From an uncultured Granulosicoccaceae bacterium (GTDB lineage Bacteria; Pseudomonadota; Gammaproteobacteria; CALCKW01), in contig CALCKW010000028.1 of the NCBI GenBank assembly GCA_937965695.1, forward strand, positions 1 through 64,000: 64,000 bases of DNA, read 5' to 3'. Positions 9,979 to 18,906 of this stretch are shown here, in pieces (the first letter of the stretch is position 1; the number at the start of each line of letters is the position of its first letter). A program made the translations under genes and the position numbers. The notes under the pieces were generated by a model, which was not told the origin of the DNA, made no database searches, and was given only the letters and a program-made list of their open reading frames with translations.

Positions 9979-10947
9979 GTGAGTTCTAAATTTCCAGCGT
10001 TGTTTATCATGGGGCCGACAGCCTCGGGTAAAACGTCACTCGCTATTGAGCTTGCAGAGCGCCACAACGCGATGTTGATCAATGTTGACTCAACTCAGGT
10101 GTACAAGCGCTTAAATATTGGAGCCGCAAAACCAAGCGCGGAAGAGTTGGCGCGTGGTCCGCATGAGTTGCTCAATATTCGAGAACCATGGCAGCCCTAT
10201 ACAGTCGGTGATTTTTGTCAGGACGCCAGTGCATTAATTAAACAGGCGCACGAACAGAATCGTTTACCTGTGCTGGTCGGTGGAAGCATGATGTACTTTC
10301 GCGCGCTGCAGTTTGGTTTGAGTGATTTACCTCCTAGCTCTGCAGAGACCAGGGCGATGTTTCAGAAACAGCTTGAACAGTCCGGTCTGCAGGTGCTGCG
10401 TGCTGAACTTGCCAGGGTTGACCCTGCCACTGCGGAGCGTACCGAAGAAGGTGACACGCAGCGCACCATGCGCGCTTTGGAGGTCTGGCATGATACGGGT
10501 CGCAGTTTGAGTGATTGGCAACTAGACCCACCCAAGCCCGCACTTCCACTCAACGTGTTGTCGTTGGCTCTCTGGCCGGAGCCAAGATCAGTTCTACACC
10601 AGCGCATAGCTGAACGTTTTGATGCCATGATAGAAGAAGGTTTTGTCGAAGAAGTTGCTCAGCTAGCGGCCATGACCGAGATTGATGACTCTCTGCCGGC
10701 CATGCGCAGTGTGGGTTATCGTCAAATGCTTACGCATTTGCGTGGTGAAACTAGCCTAAAAGAGGCGAGAGAGTTGGGTGTTATCGCGACGCGCCAACTC
10801 GCCAAGCGGCAGTATACTTGGCTTAGGCGATGGCCCGAGGCACACTACATCAACCCATTGTTGGGTGAGCAATCCATGTTTGATAGCGCTGTAGAACTTA
10901 TACAAGCATGGCAGCCTGAAATACTGAACAAGAGGAATATCCCATGA
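9979..10947 (+). CDS. miaA: tRNA dimethylallyltransferase MiaA
   Basis: MiaA adds the dimethylallyl group to N6 of A37 in tRNAs that read UNN codons. The P-loop GPTASGKT is at residues 12-19. It is followed by the conserved DSTQVYK and the DFCQDA region, and later by the SVGYRQ and TRQLAKRQYTWLR segments that close over the tRNA. The GTG start lies three bases after the mutL stop, so the two are probably cotranscribed. The stop overlaps the start of cysM by four bases. In most relatives hfq comes next; here it does not. Confidence 0.96.
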   Translation: MSSKFPALFIMGPTASGKTSLAIELAERHNAMLINVDSTQVYKRLNIGAAKPSAEELARGPHELLNIREPWQPYTVGDFCQDASALIKQAHEQNRLPVLVGGSMMYFRALQFGLSDLPPSSAETRAMFQKQLEQSGLQVLRAELARVDPATAERTEEGDTQRTMRALEVWHDTGRSLSDWQLDPPKPALPLNVLSLALWPEPRSVLHQRIAERFDAMIEEGFVEEVAQLAAMTEIDDSLPAMRSVGYRQMLTHLRGETSLKEARELGVIATRQLAKRQYTWLRRWPEAHYINPLLGEQSMFDSAVELIQAWQPEILNKRNIP

Positions 10948-11849
10948 GCCTGCCTGGCAGCTTGGATCAGCAAATTGGTAACACGCGGTTGGTGCGATTG
11001 CAGCGACTGCCCAATACAGAAAAAGGTTCGCAGATATTAGCGAAACTCGAAGGCGATAACCCTGCGGGGTCTGTCAAAGATAGACCGGCTTACAACATGA
11101 TCAGCAGCGCTTTAAAACGTGGAGATATTAAGCCTGGTGATACGTTGATCGAGGCGACCAGCGGGAATACGGGTATCGCGTTGGCAATGGTGGCTGCGAT
11201 AATGGGGATTCGAATGGTGTTGATCATGCCTGAAAATCTCACCATAGAACGGCGACAGCTCATGTTAGTGTACGGAGCAGAGTTGATCTTGGTCAGCAAG
11301 CAAGAGGGGATGGAAGGCGCTCGTGACCGGGCACTGGCGATGGAAGCTGCAGGCAAGGGTAAGGTGTTAAATCAATTTGCCAACCCTGATAACCCGCAGG
11401 CTCACTACATCAGCACCGGGCCTGAAATCTGGAGCCAAACAGGTGGCCAAGTGACACATTTTGTCTCCTCGATGGGAACCACAGGCACAATCATGGGGGT
11501 TTCACGTTACCTCAAAGAACAAAACCCAGGCATACAAATTATTGGCGTGCAGCCGTCTGAAGGCTCGTCGATACCGGGAATTCGCGCTTGGCCCAAAGAG
11601 TATTTGCCATCAATATTTGATGCGTCACGTGTCGATAGAGTGATGGAGGTTAGTCAGGCAGAGGCAGAGGACTGCGCGCGTCAAATGGCGCAAGTAGAAG
11701 GCGTGTTCGGCGGTATTTCTTCAGGTGGTGCCATGCATGTAGCGATGAAAATTTGCGCTGAAGAAGCAAATGCAGTGGTGGTAACGATAGTTTGCGATCG
11801 CGGTGATCGTTATTTGTCTTCTGGGGTTTTTGGTAATCAGACTGCCTGA
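10944..11849 (+). CDS. cysM: Cysteine synthase B (O-acetylserine sulfhydrylase)
   Basis: This PLP enzyme makes cysteine from O-acetylserine and sulfide or thiosulfate. The Schiff-base lysine is Lys45 in GSVKDRPAYNM. The TSGNTGIALA loop that holds the substrate and the SSGGAM segment near the C-terminus are present. At 301 residues and with a short C-terminal region it fits CysM better than CysK. It starts with ATGA overlapping the miaA stop and has a GAGGAA site upstream. The place after miaA is unusual, because that slot normally holds hfq. Confidence 0.93.
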   Translation: MSLPGSLDQQIGNTRLVRLQRLPNTEKGSQILAKLEGDNPAGSVKDRPAYNMISSALKRGDIKPGDTLIEATSGNTGIALAMVAAIMGIRMVLIMPENLTIERRQLMLVYGAELILVSKQEGMEGARDRALAMEAAGKGKVLNQFANPDNPQAHYISTGPEIWSQTGGQVTHFVSSMGTTGTIMGVSRYLKEQNPGIQIIGVQPSEGSSIPGIRAWPKEYLPSIFDASRVDRVMEVSQAEAEDCARQMAQVEGVFGGISSGGAMHVAMKICAEEANAVVVTIVCDRGDRYLSSGVFGNQTA

Positions 11850-11860
11850 ATAAAGAATGA

Positions 11861-11879
11861 GGCGCCCGCTAAGGGCGCC
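11861..11879 (+). terminator. GC-rich hairpin after cysM
   Basis: A perfect GGCGCCC/GGGCGCC stem with a 5-base loop lies 11 bases after the cysM stop. There is no clear T-run, so it may act as a weak terminator or as a 3'-end stabiliser. Confidence 0.45.
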
Positions 11880-11922
11880 ATTGCCGCACGTTGATATTGT
11901 GCGGTGTAGTGTTGCTCAAAGA

Positions 11923-12600
11923 TCAGTTGCTGAATTCAACCTCAAAACACACTTCTGTGCCGGCCACACATAGCACGTCACCATGGCCTAGTTTAACTGG
12001 CGCATCGTCAAGTACTTGATCGTTGACTGTCGCTTGGTCTTCGCATTGCATCGTTTCAACATGCAACGCGTAAAAACCTTCACTCTGGCGATTGATGGCG
12101 ACAACTTGAACGCCTGGTCGACCAATCGTGGTGACGGGCTTGGTGATGTTAACCGATGAGCCTGCTTTGGCACCGGATTGAATTTTAATCACAGCATTGC
12201 CGATGTTCGGACGGTTGTCAGTGTTTTGGGCGGTGGGTGGCATGGCGACTGGGATGTCGTCGTCATCTCCGTCGGCAAACTCGGCGACGGCGACATTGCT
12301 CGCCGCGTTTGTCACCGCGCGGGCGGTGAGGGTAAATTTGCCGATACGAATAGACGAGCCAGGTGTCAAGGTTGTGGCTTCGTTGATTCGCGTACCGTTG
12401 ACGGTTGTACCATTAGTGCTGTTGCAATCTGTAAGGATGAAGTTCTCGCCTTGCAACTCCACCGTTGCATGCTGTCCGCTGACTTCGCGCCCACGCAGTT
12501 GGATGTCGTTACTACTACGACGGCCAATTTGGGTTTTAGGTTTGTGCAGCGGGAACTCGCGCGCTTCACTTTCGCCGTCGGTGAGAATCAGTTTCATCAT
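11923..12600 (-). CDS. Protein with two FHA domains
   Basis: FHA domains bind phosphothreonine peptides. The first domain (about residues 15-95) is complete: GRRSSNDIQL, VSGQHATVEL, and DCNSTNGTTVNG hold the Arg, Ser/His and Asn positions that contact the phosphate. The second (about residues 145-225) is recognisable by TIGRPGVQ and ATVNDQVLDD but has lost most of the binding residues. I see no membrane segment or signal peptide. No Ser/Thr kinase or phosphatase gene lies nearby, so its partner is unknown. It converges on cysM and stands divergent from the methyltransferase gene 490 bases away. Confidence 0.85.
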   Translation of the reverse strand: MMKLILTDGESEAREFPLHKPKTQIGRRSSNDIQLRGREVSGQHATVELQGENFILTDCNSTNGTTVNGTRINEATTLTPGSSIRIGKFTLTARAVTNAASNVAVAEFADGDDDDIPVAMPPTAQNTDNRPNIGNAVIKIQSGAKAGSSVNITKPVTTIGRPGVQVVAINRQSEGFYALHVETMQCEDQATVNDQVLDDAPVKLGHGDVLCVAGTEVCFEVEFSN

Positions 12601-12825
12601 AGTCTTTGATCTATCTGCTCTTTAGTGATGATCGCTGCGTCTAGAATACCAACTCTTGGCATTCGGTTGTAAGCAAAGTCTAACTTTATTGCGCGCATCG
12701 CGATCAGATCGGGGTTGTCTGTGTAACAGGCTTGATTCGCCTGTCTTCGAGTCTCAAAACTGATGCCAAATACACTCGTGAGTGTCTGCCCCTCGAAAGT
12801 CTTGTAAGAGGGTGCGGCTTGCTCG

Positions 12826-13030
12826 AAAAAATAAGCCTCTTATGTGAGGCTAGCACACAATTTTGATGCTGCAGGCTCAATGCCTGTAAAGATAATAATC
12901 AAGGGCTTATTCCCACTTGGGTGAGCATCTGGTGTCTGTGCTCTGGCCGTAAACTGAGCGGACCGTTTCTGCACCTTAAACCGGTCGCAATCATTTCGTG
13001 TTGAAAGGCAGGCGGCCACAAACTGAATTA
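12826..13030 (-). ncRNA. Candidate structured small RNA (ends in an orphan terminator)
   Basis: The gap 12601-13087 has no convincing gene. Read on the minus strand it ends in a good rho-independent terminator (AGCCTC, 6-base loop, GAGGCT, then a run of six T; 12851 down to 12826). No annotated minus-strand gene lies just upstream. Inside are two further hairpins: 12961-12986 (GACCGTTT with AAACCGGTC, one bulged base) and 12872-12886 (CAGGC/GCCTG). A weak TTGCGC/TAATTC promoter pair with 18-base spacing precedes it on that strand. The 5' end given here is approximate. A decaying gene is the alternative. Confidence 0.35.
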
Positions 13031-13087
13031 CACTATGTGACTGGCAATGCGCAAAAATAGAGTTTGCGCGACATGAGGACGAAACCA

Positions 13088-13870
13088 GTGGAGAAAACTT
13101 GGCTTTACCAGCAGCCAGCGCTGCGGCAGTGGTATCAAGGCTCAGTAGGGCAATCATTGCTCACACATACTAAACAGCGGCTTGATTTAATGCTGCCGCA
13201 GGTTTTTGGGTTTCGTGGTGTGCAAGTTGGGCAGATCTGCGATCAAACCCCGTTGCTGGAGCGAGCAGGCCTCATGCGCTCTTTTGTGGTTGATCCCGAA
13301 GGCGGCAAAGTAGGTGCCGATATGATCGGTGATGCGACGCAGTTGCCCTTGGGGAGCGACAGTTTCAATTTGGTGTTTTTACCCCACACCTTAGATTTTT
13401 GCGATCGACCACACCAAGTTTTGCGAGAGGCTGATCGGCTGTTGACCTCAGACGGATACCTCTTGCTGATGGGGTTTAATTTATTCAGTGGTTTTGGTGT
13501 GCGGCGCGCGGCGCAAAAATGGCGTGGCGGTATGCCGTGGCAAGGGCATTTCTTTACACGTGGTCGCATTGCGGATTGGCTGTCTCTGCTAAATTTTCAA
13601 GTGGTAGAAGTTGCTGGTGTTTCCACTGGACCCATCTCCAGACCATTGAGCGGAGGTTTTCGAGAACAGATGCGTGGGTTGAGAGAATATTATTCACCCG
13701 TGTATATGGTGCTGGCGCGCAAGCAAACTGTGCCGCTCAATCCAGCGATGGAGAATTGGGGTAAGCGTCGCCCGCAGCCGGCGAATGTTGTTACCGGTCT
13801 GTTTAATGACGGAGCTAGACGCGGTAATACGCAGAGAGAAAACCAAAACGATTCTCTTCGCGATAAGTAA
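13088..13870 (+). CDS. SAM-dependent methyltransferase, YafS-like
   Basis: This is a class I methyltransferase of unknown substrate. Sequence features are a DPEGGKVGADMIGDATQLPL stretch typical of the acidic loop and DxxxLP motif of the Methyltransf_11 group, then LVFLPHTLDF and the VLREADRLLTSDGYLLLMG strand. The position directly upstream of rnhA matches E. coli yafS. The GTG at 13088 is chosen because GAGGA lies eight bases upstream; a TTG at 13064 and an ATG at 13073 are in frame. The glyoxalase gene gloB, which normally stands divergent here, is replaced by the FHA gene. Confidence 0.8.
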   Translation: MEKTWLYQQPALRQWYQGSVGQSLLTHTKQRLDLMLPQVFGFRGVQVGQICDQTPLLERAGLMRSFVVDPEGGKVGADMIGDATQLPLGSDSFNLVFLPHTLDFCDRPHQVLREADRLLTSDGYLLLMGFNLFSGFGVRRAAQKWRGGMPWQGHFFTRGRIADWLSLLNFQVVEVAGVSTGPISRPLSGGFREQMRGLREYYSPVYMVLARKQTVPLNPAMENWGKRRPQPANVVTGLFNDGARRGNTQRENQNDSLRDK

Positions 13871-13904
13871 CAAAATTGATACACACACACGAGCATGATT
13901 GATA

Positions 13905-14345
13905 GTGACTGATATAGTAAAAATGTATACCGATGGTGCATGCCGCGGAAACCCGGGGCCAGGCGGTTGGGGGGCACTGTTGGTACTTGGGGAGAAAAGA
14001 CGTGAAATGTGCGGCGGTGAAAAAAACACCACCAACAACCGTATGGAGCTCACTGCCGCGATAGAAGGCCTGGATGCTCTCAAGCGTCCTTGCAAAGTAC
14101 TGCTGGTCACTGATTCGCAATATGTTCTGAAAGGGGTCACCGAATGGATGGTGGGATGGAAAAAACGCGGATGGAAAACCGCGGCTAAACAGCCGGTCAA
14201 AAATGTTGATCTCTGGCAAAAATTAGATAAATCGCTGCAGCAGCACGACGTAGAATGGCAGTGGGTTAAAGGGCATGCGGGTCACCCTGGGAATGAACGG
14301 GCGGACGAATTAGCCAACCGTGGCATAGATGAGTTGAGTGGATGA
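13905..14345 (+). CDS. rnhA: Ribonuclease HI
   Basis: RNase HI removes RNA from RNA-DNA hybrids (R-loops and primer remnants). The four carboxylates are present: Asp10 in [15 protein letters not shown], the Glu in [12 protein letters not shown], the Asp in LVTDSQYV, and the Asp in GNERADELA. The GTG at 13905 gives [11 protein letters not shown], matching family N-termini; a TTG at 13899 would add two residues. The stop overlaps dnaQ by four bases. The rnhA-dnaQ pair is conserved in enterobacteria, vibrios and pseudomonads. Confidence 0.96.
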   Translation: MTDIVKMYTDGACRGNPGPGGWGALLVLGEKRREMCGGEKNTTNNRMELTAAIEGLDALKRPCKVLLVTDSQYVLKGVTEWMVGWKKRGWKTAAKQPVKNVDLWQKLDKSLQQHDVEWQWVKGHAGHPGNERADELANRGIDELSG

Positions 14346-15073
14346 AAGAGAGCAAGCGTCAAATTGTTTTGGATACAGAAACCACGGGCATTGATCCTCG
14401 GCAGGGGCATCGAATTGTAGAGATTGGCTGCGTCGAAATGATTAATAGGCGTTTGACGGGCAAGCATTATCATCAATACATCTGCCCAGATCGCCGAGTC
14501 GACCCTGAAGCTGTTGCGGTGCACGGGATTACCGACGAGTTTCTCTTGGACAAGCCACGTTTTAGCGAGATTGTCGACGCCTTCATCGAGTTTGTTGATG
14601 GTGCTGAATTGGTGATTCACAACGCGCCCTTTGATGTAGGGTTTTTAGACGCTGAGTTGTCCTGGCTACGACCATCGCGTCCGGCGATCACTACCCATTG
14701 CGGTGTGCTGGATACACTCAAGATGGCGCGGGAAATGTTCCCCGGGCAACGGGCAAGTTTGGACGCGTTATGTAAGCGCTACGCCATAGACAATAGTCAT
14801 CGCACTTTGCACGGCGCCTTGCTGGATTCGGAGATCCTCGCTGACGTCTATCTCTATATGACCGGTGGGCAGACCGACCTTAACTTGCTGGGCGAGCAGC
14901 TAGAGCAGAATGTTGGTGATGTTGCCGCAGCGGTGATTGACCCTGAGCTCGCGGCAAAATTAGTGGTGCAGTTGGCATCGAGCGATGAGCTAGCAGCGCA
15001 CAAGGACTATCTTGATCTCATCGACAAAGAGAGCGACGGCGCAACGCGTTGGCGGGTTGTACAAGAAGGTTAA
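14342..15073 (+). CDS. dnaQ: DNA polymerase III epsilon subunit (proofreading exonuclease)
   Basis: This is the 3'-5' proofreading subunit of the replicative polymerase. The DEDDh motifs are Asp11/Glu13 in LDTETTG, the Asp in [10 protein letters not shown], and the His/Asp pair in [16 protein letters not shown]. The C-terminal 60 residues form the tail that binds the alpha subunit. I do not see a clear QxxLPL-type clamp-binding motif; QTDLNLLG near residue 177 is the nearest. The ATG overlaps the rnhA stop (ATGA), so both are translated from one mRNA. It converges on smpB. Confidence 0.95.
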   Translation: MKESKRQIVLDTETTGIDPRQGHRIVEIGCVEMINRRLTGKHYHQYICPDRRVDPEAVAVHGITDEFLLDKPRFSEIVDAFIEFVDGAELVIHNAPFDVGFLDAELSWLRPSRPAITTHCGVLDTLKMAREMFPGQRASLDALCKRYAIDNSHRTLHGALLDSEILADVYLYMTGGQTDLNLLGEQLEQNVGDVAAAVIDPELAAKLVVQLASSDELAAHKDYLDLIDKESDGATRWRVVQEG

Positions 15074-15093
15074 TGTCAATCGATGACGCGCGA

Positions 15094-15573
15094 CTAGCGG
15101 CGTAAATCGCGCTGTTTGTCGCGCTGCCAATCTCTGTCTTTTTGGGCAGCACGTTTGTCGTGTTCTTTTTTACCTTTGCCCAGTCCCACTTCTAGCTTTA
15201 CGCGGCCATTTTTCCAATACAGCGCCATTGGTACAAGTGTGAAGCCTTTGCGTTCGACGGCACCAACCAAGCGATTGAGCTCTTTGCGGTGCATAAGCAG
15301 TTTTCGCATCCGCATGGGATCTGTTTGCACGTGGCTCGAAGCGGATAAGAGAGGTGAGATGTGGCAGGCAACTAAATAGGCCTCAGCGTTGCGTAGAAAT
15401 ACATAAGAATCATTCAGCTGTATTTTACCGGCTCGAAGGCTCTTCACTTCCCAGCCCATCAATGACACACCCGCTTCAAAGCGTTCATCGATTTGGTAAT
15501 CGAATCGAGCCTTGCGGTTCAGCGCGATGGTACTGCCGCCGTCAGCGGGTTTCTTTTTCTTAGTTTTTGCCAT
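15094..15573 (-). CDS. smpB: SsrA-binding protein SmpB
   Basis: SmpB carries tmRNA to stalled ribosomes. The family core is present: [38 protein letters not shown], and the basic C-terminal tail [18 protein letters not shown] that enters the mRNA channel. The length of 159 residues is normal. It stands divergent from ratA, as in E. coli and pseudomonads. I looked for ssrA (tmRNA) in the adjacent gap and did not see it. Confidence 0.96.
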   Translation of the reverse strand: MAKTKKKKPADGGSTIALNRKARFDYQIDERFEAGVSLMGWEVKSLRAGKIQLNDSYVFLRNAEAYLVACHISPLLSASSHVQTDPMRMRKLLMHRKELNRLVGAVERKGFTLVPMALYWKNGRVKLEVGLGKGKKEHDKRAAQKDRDWQRDKQRDLRR

Positions 15574-15890
15574 AACACAAGTATATCAGCATGAGGCTAT
15601 TTTCGACGATGATGGCCCGTCATTTCTGAACGGTTGTGCACAAAGAGTTGCGTTTGCTGGACAACTCGCTTTGAAATCTCCCTGGAAACAGCACAGGTTG
15701 ACACAGGGCTGACAGTTACCTGATGCCTGGTGATCAATAGCGAGTTTGGCTAAGTGCTTTGCTGCTGTTGGTTGGGTCGAAATTTGATGCGGTCTGAATA
15801 ACTGGAGTACAGGCCAACTGTTGCCGAGATGCTGTCACTCGAGCGCTGAGCGTCTAGAATAGTAGTCTGAAACTGACAAAGCCCTACTAG
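15574..15890. other. smpB-ratA divergent intergenic region
   Basis: These 317 bases between the divergent smpB and ratA genes contain no credible gene and no tRNA-like or tmRNA-like ends. A TTGACA lies at 15698, but no matching -10 follows at normal spacing. It is presumed to hold the promoters of both genes. Confidence 0.4.
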
Positions 15891-16331
15891 ATGCCGACTA
15901 TCCAGCGGTCTGCTGTGGTGAAATATACGCCATTGCAGATGTACACAATTGTTCACGATGTGGAACGATATCCAGAATTCTTGCCTTGGTGCAGCAGCGC
16001 ACAGGTACACAGTCGCGATGAGCAAGAGCAAGTGGCTTCTGTCTCGATGTCCAAAGGCCCACTCAGACAAACATTCACCACACGTAATAGTTTGATCACG
16101 GGTCAGCAATTGGATGTTCAGTTGGTGCGGGGGCCATTTCGGCGTTTGCAGGGAAGCTGGCGTTTTGAACCGTCGGGTGAAAGTGGCTGCCGTGTGGCAT
16201 TGGCACTAGATTTTGAATTTAGCAATCGACTACTTGCTGCTACTGTTGGGCCGGTTTTTGCGCAAATTACCCGATCCATGATGGATGCTTTTATTCAGCG
16301 CGCGCGGACGGAATATGGCGTTGTGCGATGA
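15891..16331 (+). CDS. ratA: RatA, START-like (coenzyme Q-binding/COQ10 family) protein
   Basis: In E. coli RatA was described as a toxin that blocks association of ribosomal subunits; its relatives bind coenzyme Q. The N-terminus PTIQRSAVVKYTPLQMYTIV and the WCSSAQV, SMSKGP and FRRLQGSWRFEP segments are family hallmarks. The length (146 residues) is normal. The stop overlaps rnfH by four bases, the usual ratA-ratB arrangement divergent from smpB. Whether it is truly a toxin or a quinone-related protein cannot be read from the sequence. Confidence 0.92.
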   Translation: MPTIQRSAVVKYTPLQMYTIVHDVERYPEFLPWCSSAQVHSRDEQEQVASVSMSKGPLRQTFTTRNSLITGQQLDVQLVRGPFRRLQGSWRFEPSGESGCRVALALDFEFSNRLLAATVGPVFAQITRSMMDAFIQRARTEYGVVR

Positions 16332-16597
16332 TCATCGAGGTGGCTTACGCGACTCCTCGTAAACAGCGCATTGTAGCGTTGGATGTGCCTGATACATGCA
16401 CCGCGAGGCAAGCAGCATGCTTATCTGCCTTGGATCAAGAATTTGAAGATCTCGACTTGCTGCTGGTGCCGTTAGGGATTTTCGGGCTTAAGACCAACGA
16501 TGAGCAGCAGTTAAAAGCAGGGGATCGAGTGGAGTTGTATCGGCCGCTACAAATTGATCCCATGGAAGCACGTCGCGCTCGAGCCTTGAAAAAATAA
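16328..16597 (+). CDS. rnfH: RnfH family protein (RatB)
   Basis: This is a small protein (89 residues) with a beta-grasp, ubiquitin-like fold known for the RnfH family. IIEVAYATPRKQRIVALDVP opens the fold and GDRVELYRPLQIDPMEARR closes it, both diagnostic. Its function is unknown; no rnf electron-transport genes lie in the window. It overlaps ratA by four bases and is surely cotranscribed with it. Confidence 0.92.
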   Translation: MIIEVAYATPRKQRIVALDVPDTCTARQAACLSALDQEFEDLDLLLVPLGIFGLKTNDEQQLKAGDRVELYRPLQIDPMEARRARALKK

Positions 16598-16615
16598 CCG
16601 TGAATATGACCAATT

Positions 16616-16644
16616 AAGAACCCGGGTGGTATCGACGGGTTCTT
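16616..16644 (+). terminator. Hairpin after rnfH
   Basis: A perfect 9-bp stem (AAGAACCCG with CGGGTTCTT) with an 11-base loop lies 19 bases after the rnfH stop. The following bases are only partly T-rich, so termination strength is uncertain. Confidence 0.55.
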
Positions 16645-16771
16645 GTGTCGCGCTTGTCTTAATCGGGGTATGGGTCAAGGTGCCAGTTGAATAGCATTTA
16701 GCGGCTGTTGTAAAACCTGAGTCCAAGCACTAACTAAACGCAGATTGAGAACAGCGGTCTTTCGTCTTGTC

Positions 16772-16791
16772 CACGTGATTTTCATCACGTG
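16772..16791 (-). other. Perfect 8-bp hairpin with GAAA tetraloop in the bamE 3' region
   Basis: On the minus strand this reads CACGTGAT, GAAA, ATCACGTG: a perfect 8-bp stem closed by a GNRA tetraloop, about 45 bases beyond the bamE stop. No T-run follows. It could stabilise the 3' end of bamE mRNA. Confidence 0.4.
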
Positions 16792-16835
16792 TTGAGCTCC
16801 AACCAAAATATTTTGCATCTTCAAGATGGCGCAGT

Positions 16836-17213
16836 TTAATCAAAGTCAGACGCCACATTCGCGTGATAGGCGTCAATGGAGTTCGCCGTATCGTAGTTGT
16901 CTTCAATGTTGGCAACTAGGCCATCTTTAAACTGCACTAACAACAACTGTGGCTTGCCTGGTTCAACTAATTTGCCGGCGCTGAACGTATACAGCCACTG
17001 GTCTTGATCAGCTATATTTGAAATTACTGGGTTGCCGAGTAAATAGCGCACTTGTTCGGTGTTCATGCCGACTTGCAGCCTATCGACGCTACTGCGTTCA
17101 ATCATGTTGCCTTGCTGCATGGCATGACGATGCGCTCGCGGCAGAAAGCCATTGGCACAGCCGCTTATGATGGCGGTGACGAGCAGGGTAGCGAGAGTAG
17201 TCTTAGTGTTCAT
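16836..17213 (-). CDS. bamE: Outer membrane assembly lipoprotein BamE (SmpA/OmlA)
   Basis: BamE is a lipoprotein of the BAM complex that folds beta-barrels into the outer membrane. The signal peptide ends in a lipobox ISGC, with lipidated Cys19. The SmpA/OmlA fold follows: VDRLQVGMNTEQVRYLLGNPV and QWLYTFSAG are the conserved core. The last 35 residues are unlike the usual ends. It is next to recN, as in E. coli (recN-bamE), 18 bases downstream of the recN stop region on the same strand. Confidence 0.94.
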   Translation of the reverse strand: MNTKTTLATLLVTAIISGCANGFLPRAHRHAMQQGNMIERSSVDRLQVGMNTEQVRYLLGNPVISNIADQDQWLYTFSAGKLVEPGKPQLLLVQFKDGLVANIEDNYDTANSIDAYHANVASDFD

Positions 17214-17231
17214 GGCTCTACAGTTCTGGTG

Positions 17232-18893
17232 TTAACTTGAGGTCAGCATTTCTCTGGCGTGTGATCGCACTTTTGCGGTTACTTTAACGCCGCCGAGCAT
17301 ACGCGCTATTTCCTCCACGCGCTCGGTTTTATTGAGCAAGCGTGGCATGGTCTGAGTGTAGTTGGAACCGCTGACTTTGCGAACCGCTATATGTTGGTGC
17401 GCTTGACTGGCGACTTGCGGTAAGTGTGTGACACACATGACTTGGCAGCGTTCCCCGAGATCTCGCAGTTGGCCACCGACTATCTCAGCGACACCACCGC
17501 CCACGCCCGAGTCGACCTCGTCAAATATCATTGAAGGCACGGGTGCGTAGTGGGAGGCGATCATTTGGATGGCCAAACTTATGCGTGAAAGCTCACCGCC
17601 TGAGGCTACTCGAGCCAGCGGCTTAGGGCTTTGACCAGGATTTGCGCTAACCAGCAGCTCTACGCGGTCTATTCCTACGGCACTGGCGCGTTCAGGATCG
17701 TCACTGAGTTCGACGACAAACTTGCCCCCACCCATGCCCAGTGCACTCATGGTTTTAGTGACCTGGGTTGAGAGTTTTTTTGCCGCTTTTGCGCGAGCCG
17801 CGCTGATCTTGTGTGCTTGGCGCAGGTAGTCGGAACGGAGTGTTGCAACTTGCGTTTGTAAATCCTCCGCACTGATATCGTTGCTCTGTAATTCGTTGAG
17901 TTCTTGCTGTATTTGTTCGCGCAAAGCGGGTAACTCATGGACTTCGCAATGATGCTTACGCGACACGCGCTGCAGTGTATCCAGTTGCTCTTCAACCCAA
18001 TTTAAGCGCGCAGGATCGAGTTCGATTTCACTGGCGTAATCCCGCAGGGACGCCGTGGCCTCGTCGAGGTTGATCAGTGCGTCGTTGAACAGAGAGGCCA
18101 CCGAAGCCGCTTGCGGGTCAGTAGCCGCAAGTGATTCAGCTGCCCGAAGCGCTTGGCTGAGGTTGGTGTGCGCGGATTGCTCTGCTTCGTACCCACTCTG
18201 TAGCGCCTCATTGGCTAGTGACAATAACCTCTCGGCGTTACCCAGTCGTGTGTGTTCCAGTTGTAATCCGTTTATCTCTTCGATTGAAAACGGCAGCTGT
18301 TCTAGTTCTTGCAGCTGAAAACTTAGGAGATCCAAGCGTTGCACACGAGATTCACTGTGAAAGCGTAGCTGCGACAAACGATCAGATACGTCGCGCCACT
18401 TGTTGTAACTGTCCGCAAGTTGGATCAGCGCGGGTCCGTGGGCCGCGCAGGCGTCGACGATACGGCGCTGAATTTTGTGATCAGTCAGGCGTTGATGCTC
18501 GTGTTGCCCCAAGATTTGAACCAGACAAGAACCCAGTTCGCGAAGGCTAGCGGCTGTTGTGGATCGGCCGTTGATGTAAGCTCTGGAGCGACCATCGCTG
18601 CCAACCACCCGGCGTAGCACGCAACTGTCATCGTCGTCTAAGTCGTGTGCATTAAGCCAGTCGCGTGCGTCTAGGTTTTTGCGCAGGTCAAAGCTTGCGG
18701 TGATGTCCGCTCGTTTAGCGCCTTCGCGTACGCTGGTAGAGTCAGCGCGGCCACCCAAAACTAACCCAATGGCGTCCAACAAAATGGATTTACCGGCACC
18801 TGTTTCACCGGTGAGAGCGGTCATACCAGGCTGCCAGTCGACGGCAACTTTGTCTATGATCGCAAAATCTCTGACTTGCAGATGCTCTAACAT
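17232..18893 (-). CDS. recN: DNA repair protein RecN
   Basis: RecN is an SMC-like ATPase that acts early in double-strand break repair. Walker A (GETGAGKSILLDAIG) lies near the N-terminus, a long coiled-coil spans the middle (about residues 155-365), and the signature ASGGELSRISLAIQ plus Walker B MIFDEVDSGVGG lie near the C-terminus. The ATG at 18893 begins MLEHLQVRDFAI with GGAG nine bases upstream; upstream in-frame codons reach only to 18944, across a LexA site. A perfect LexA box sits just before the start, so SOS induction is expected. Confidence 0.97.
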   Translation of the reverse strand: MLEHLQVRDFAIIDKVAVDWQPGMTALTGETGAGKSILLDAIGLVLGGRADSTSVREGAKRADITASFDLRKNLDARDWLNAHDLDDDDSCVLRRVVGSDGRSRAYINGRSTTAASLRELGSCLVQILGQHEHQRLTDHKIQRRIVDACAAHGPALIQLADSYNKWRDVSDRLSQLRFHSESRVQRLDLLSFQLQELEQLPFSIEEINGLQLEHTRLGNAERLLSLANEALQSGYEAEQSAHTNLSQALRAAESLAATDPQAASVASLFNDALINLDEATASLRDYASEIELDPARLNWVEEQLDTLQRVSRKHHCEVHELPALREQIQQELNELQSNDISAEDLQTQVATLRSDYLRQAHKISAARAKAAKKLSTQVTKTMSALGMGGGKFVVELSDDPERASAVGIDRVELLVSANPGQSPKPLARVASGGELSRISLAIQMIASHYAPVPSMIFDEVDSGVGGGVAEIVGGQLRDLGERCQVMCVTHLPQVASQAHQHIAVRKVSGSNYTQTMPRLLNKTERVEEIARMLGGVKVTAKVRSHAREMLTSS

Positions 18894-18906
18894 AGCGAGA
18901 ACTCCA

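Noticed and set aside
12840..13157. A 105-residue minus-strand frame upstream of the methyltransferase gene
   Set aside because: It overlaps the start of the methyltransferase gene, has no family features, and ends at the terminator of the small-RNA candidate.
15574..15890. tmRNA (ssrA) beside smpB
   Set aside because: No alanine-tRNA-like ends and no tag reading frame ending in Ala-Ala were found in the gap, which is also shorter than a normal tmRNA.
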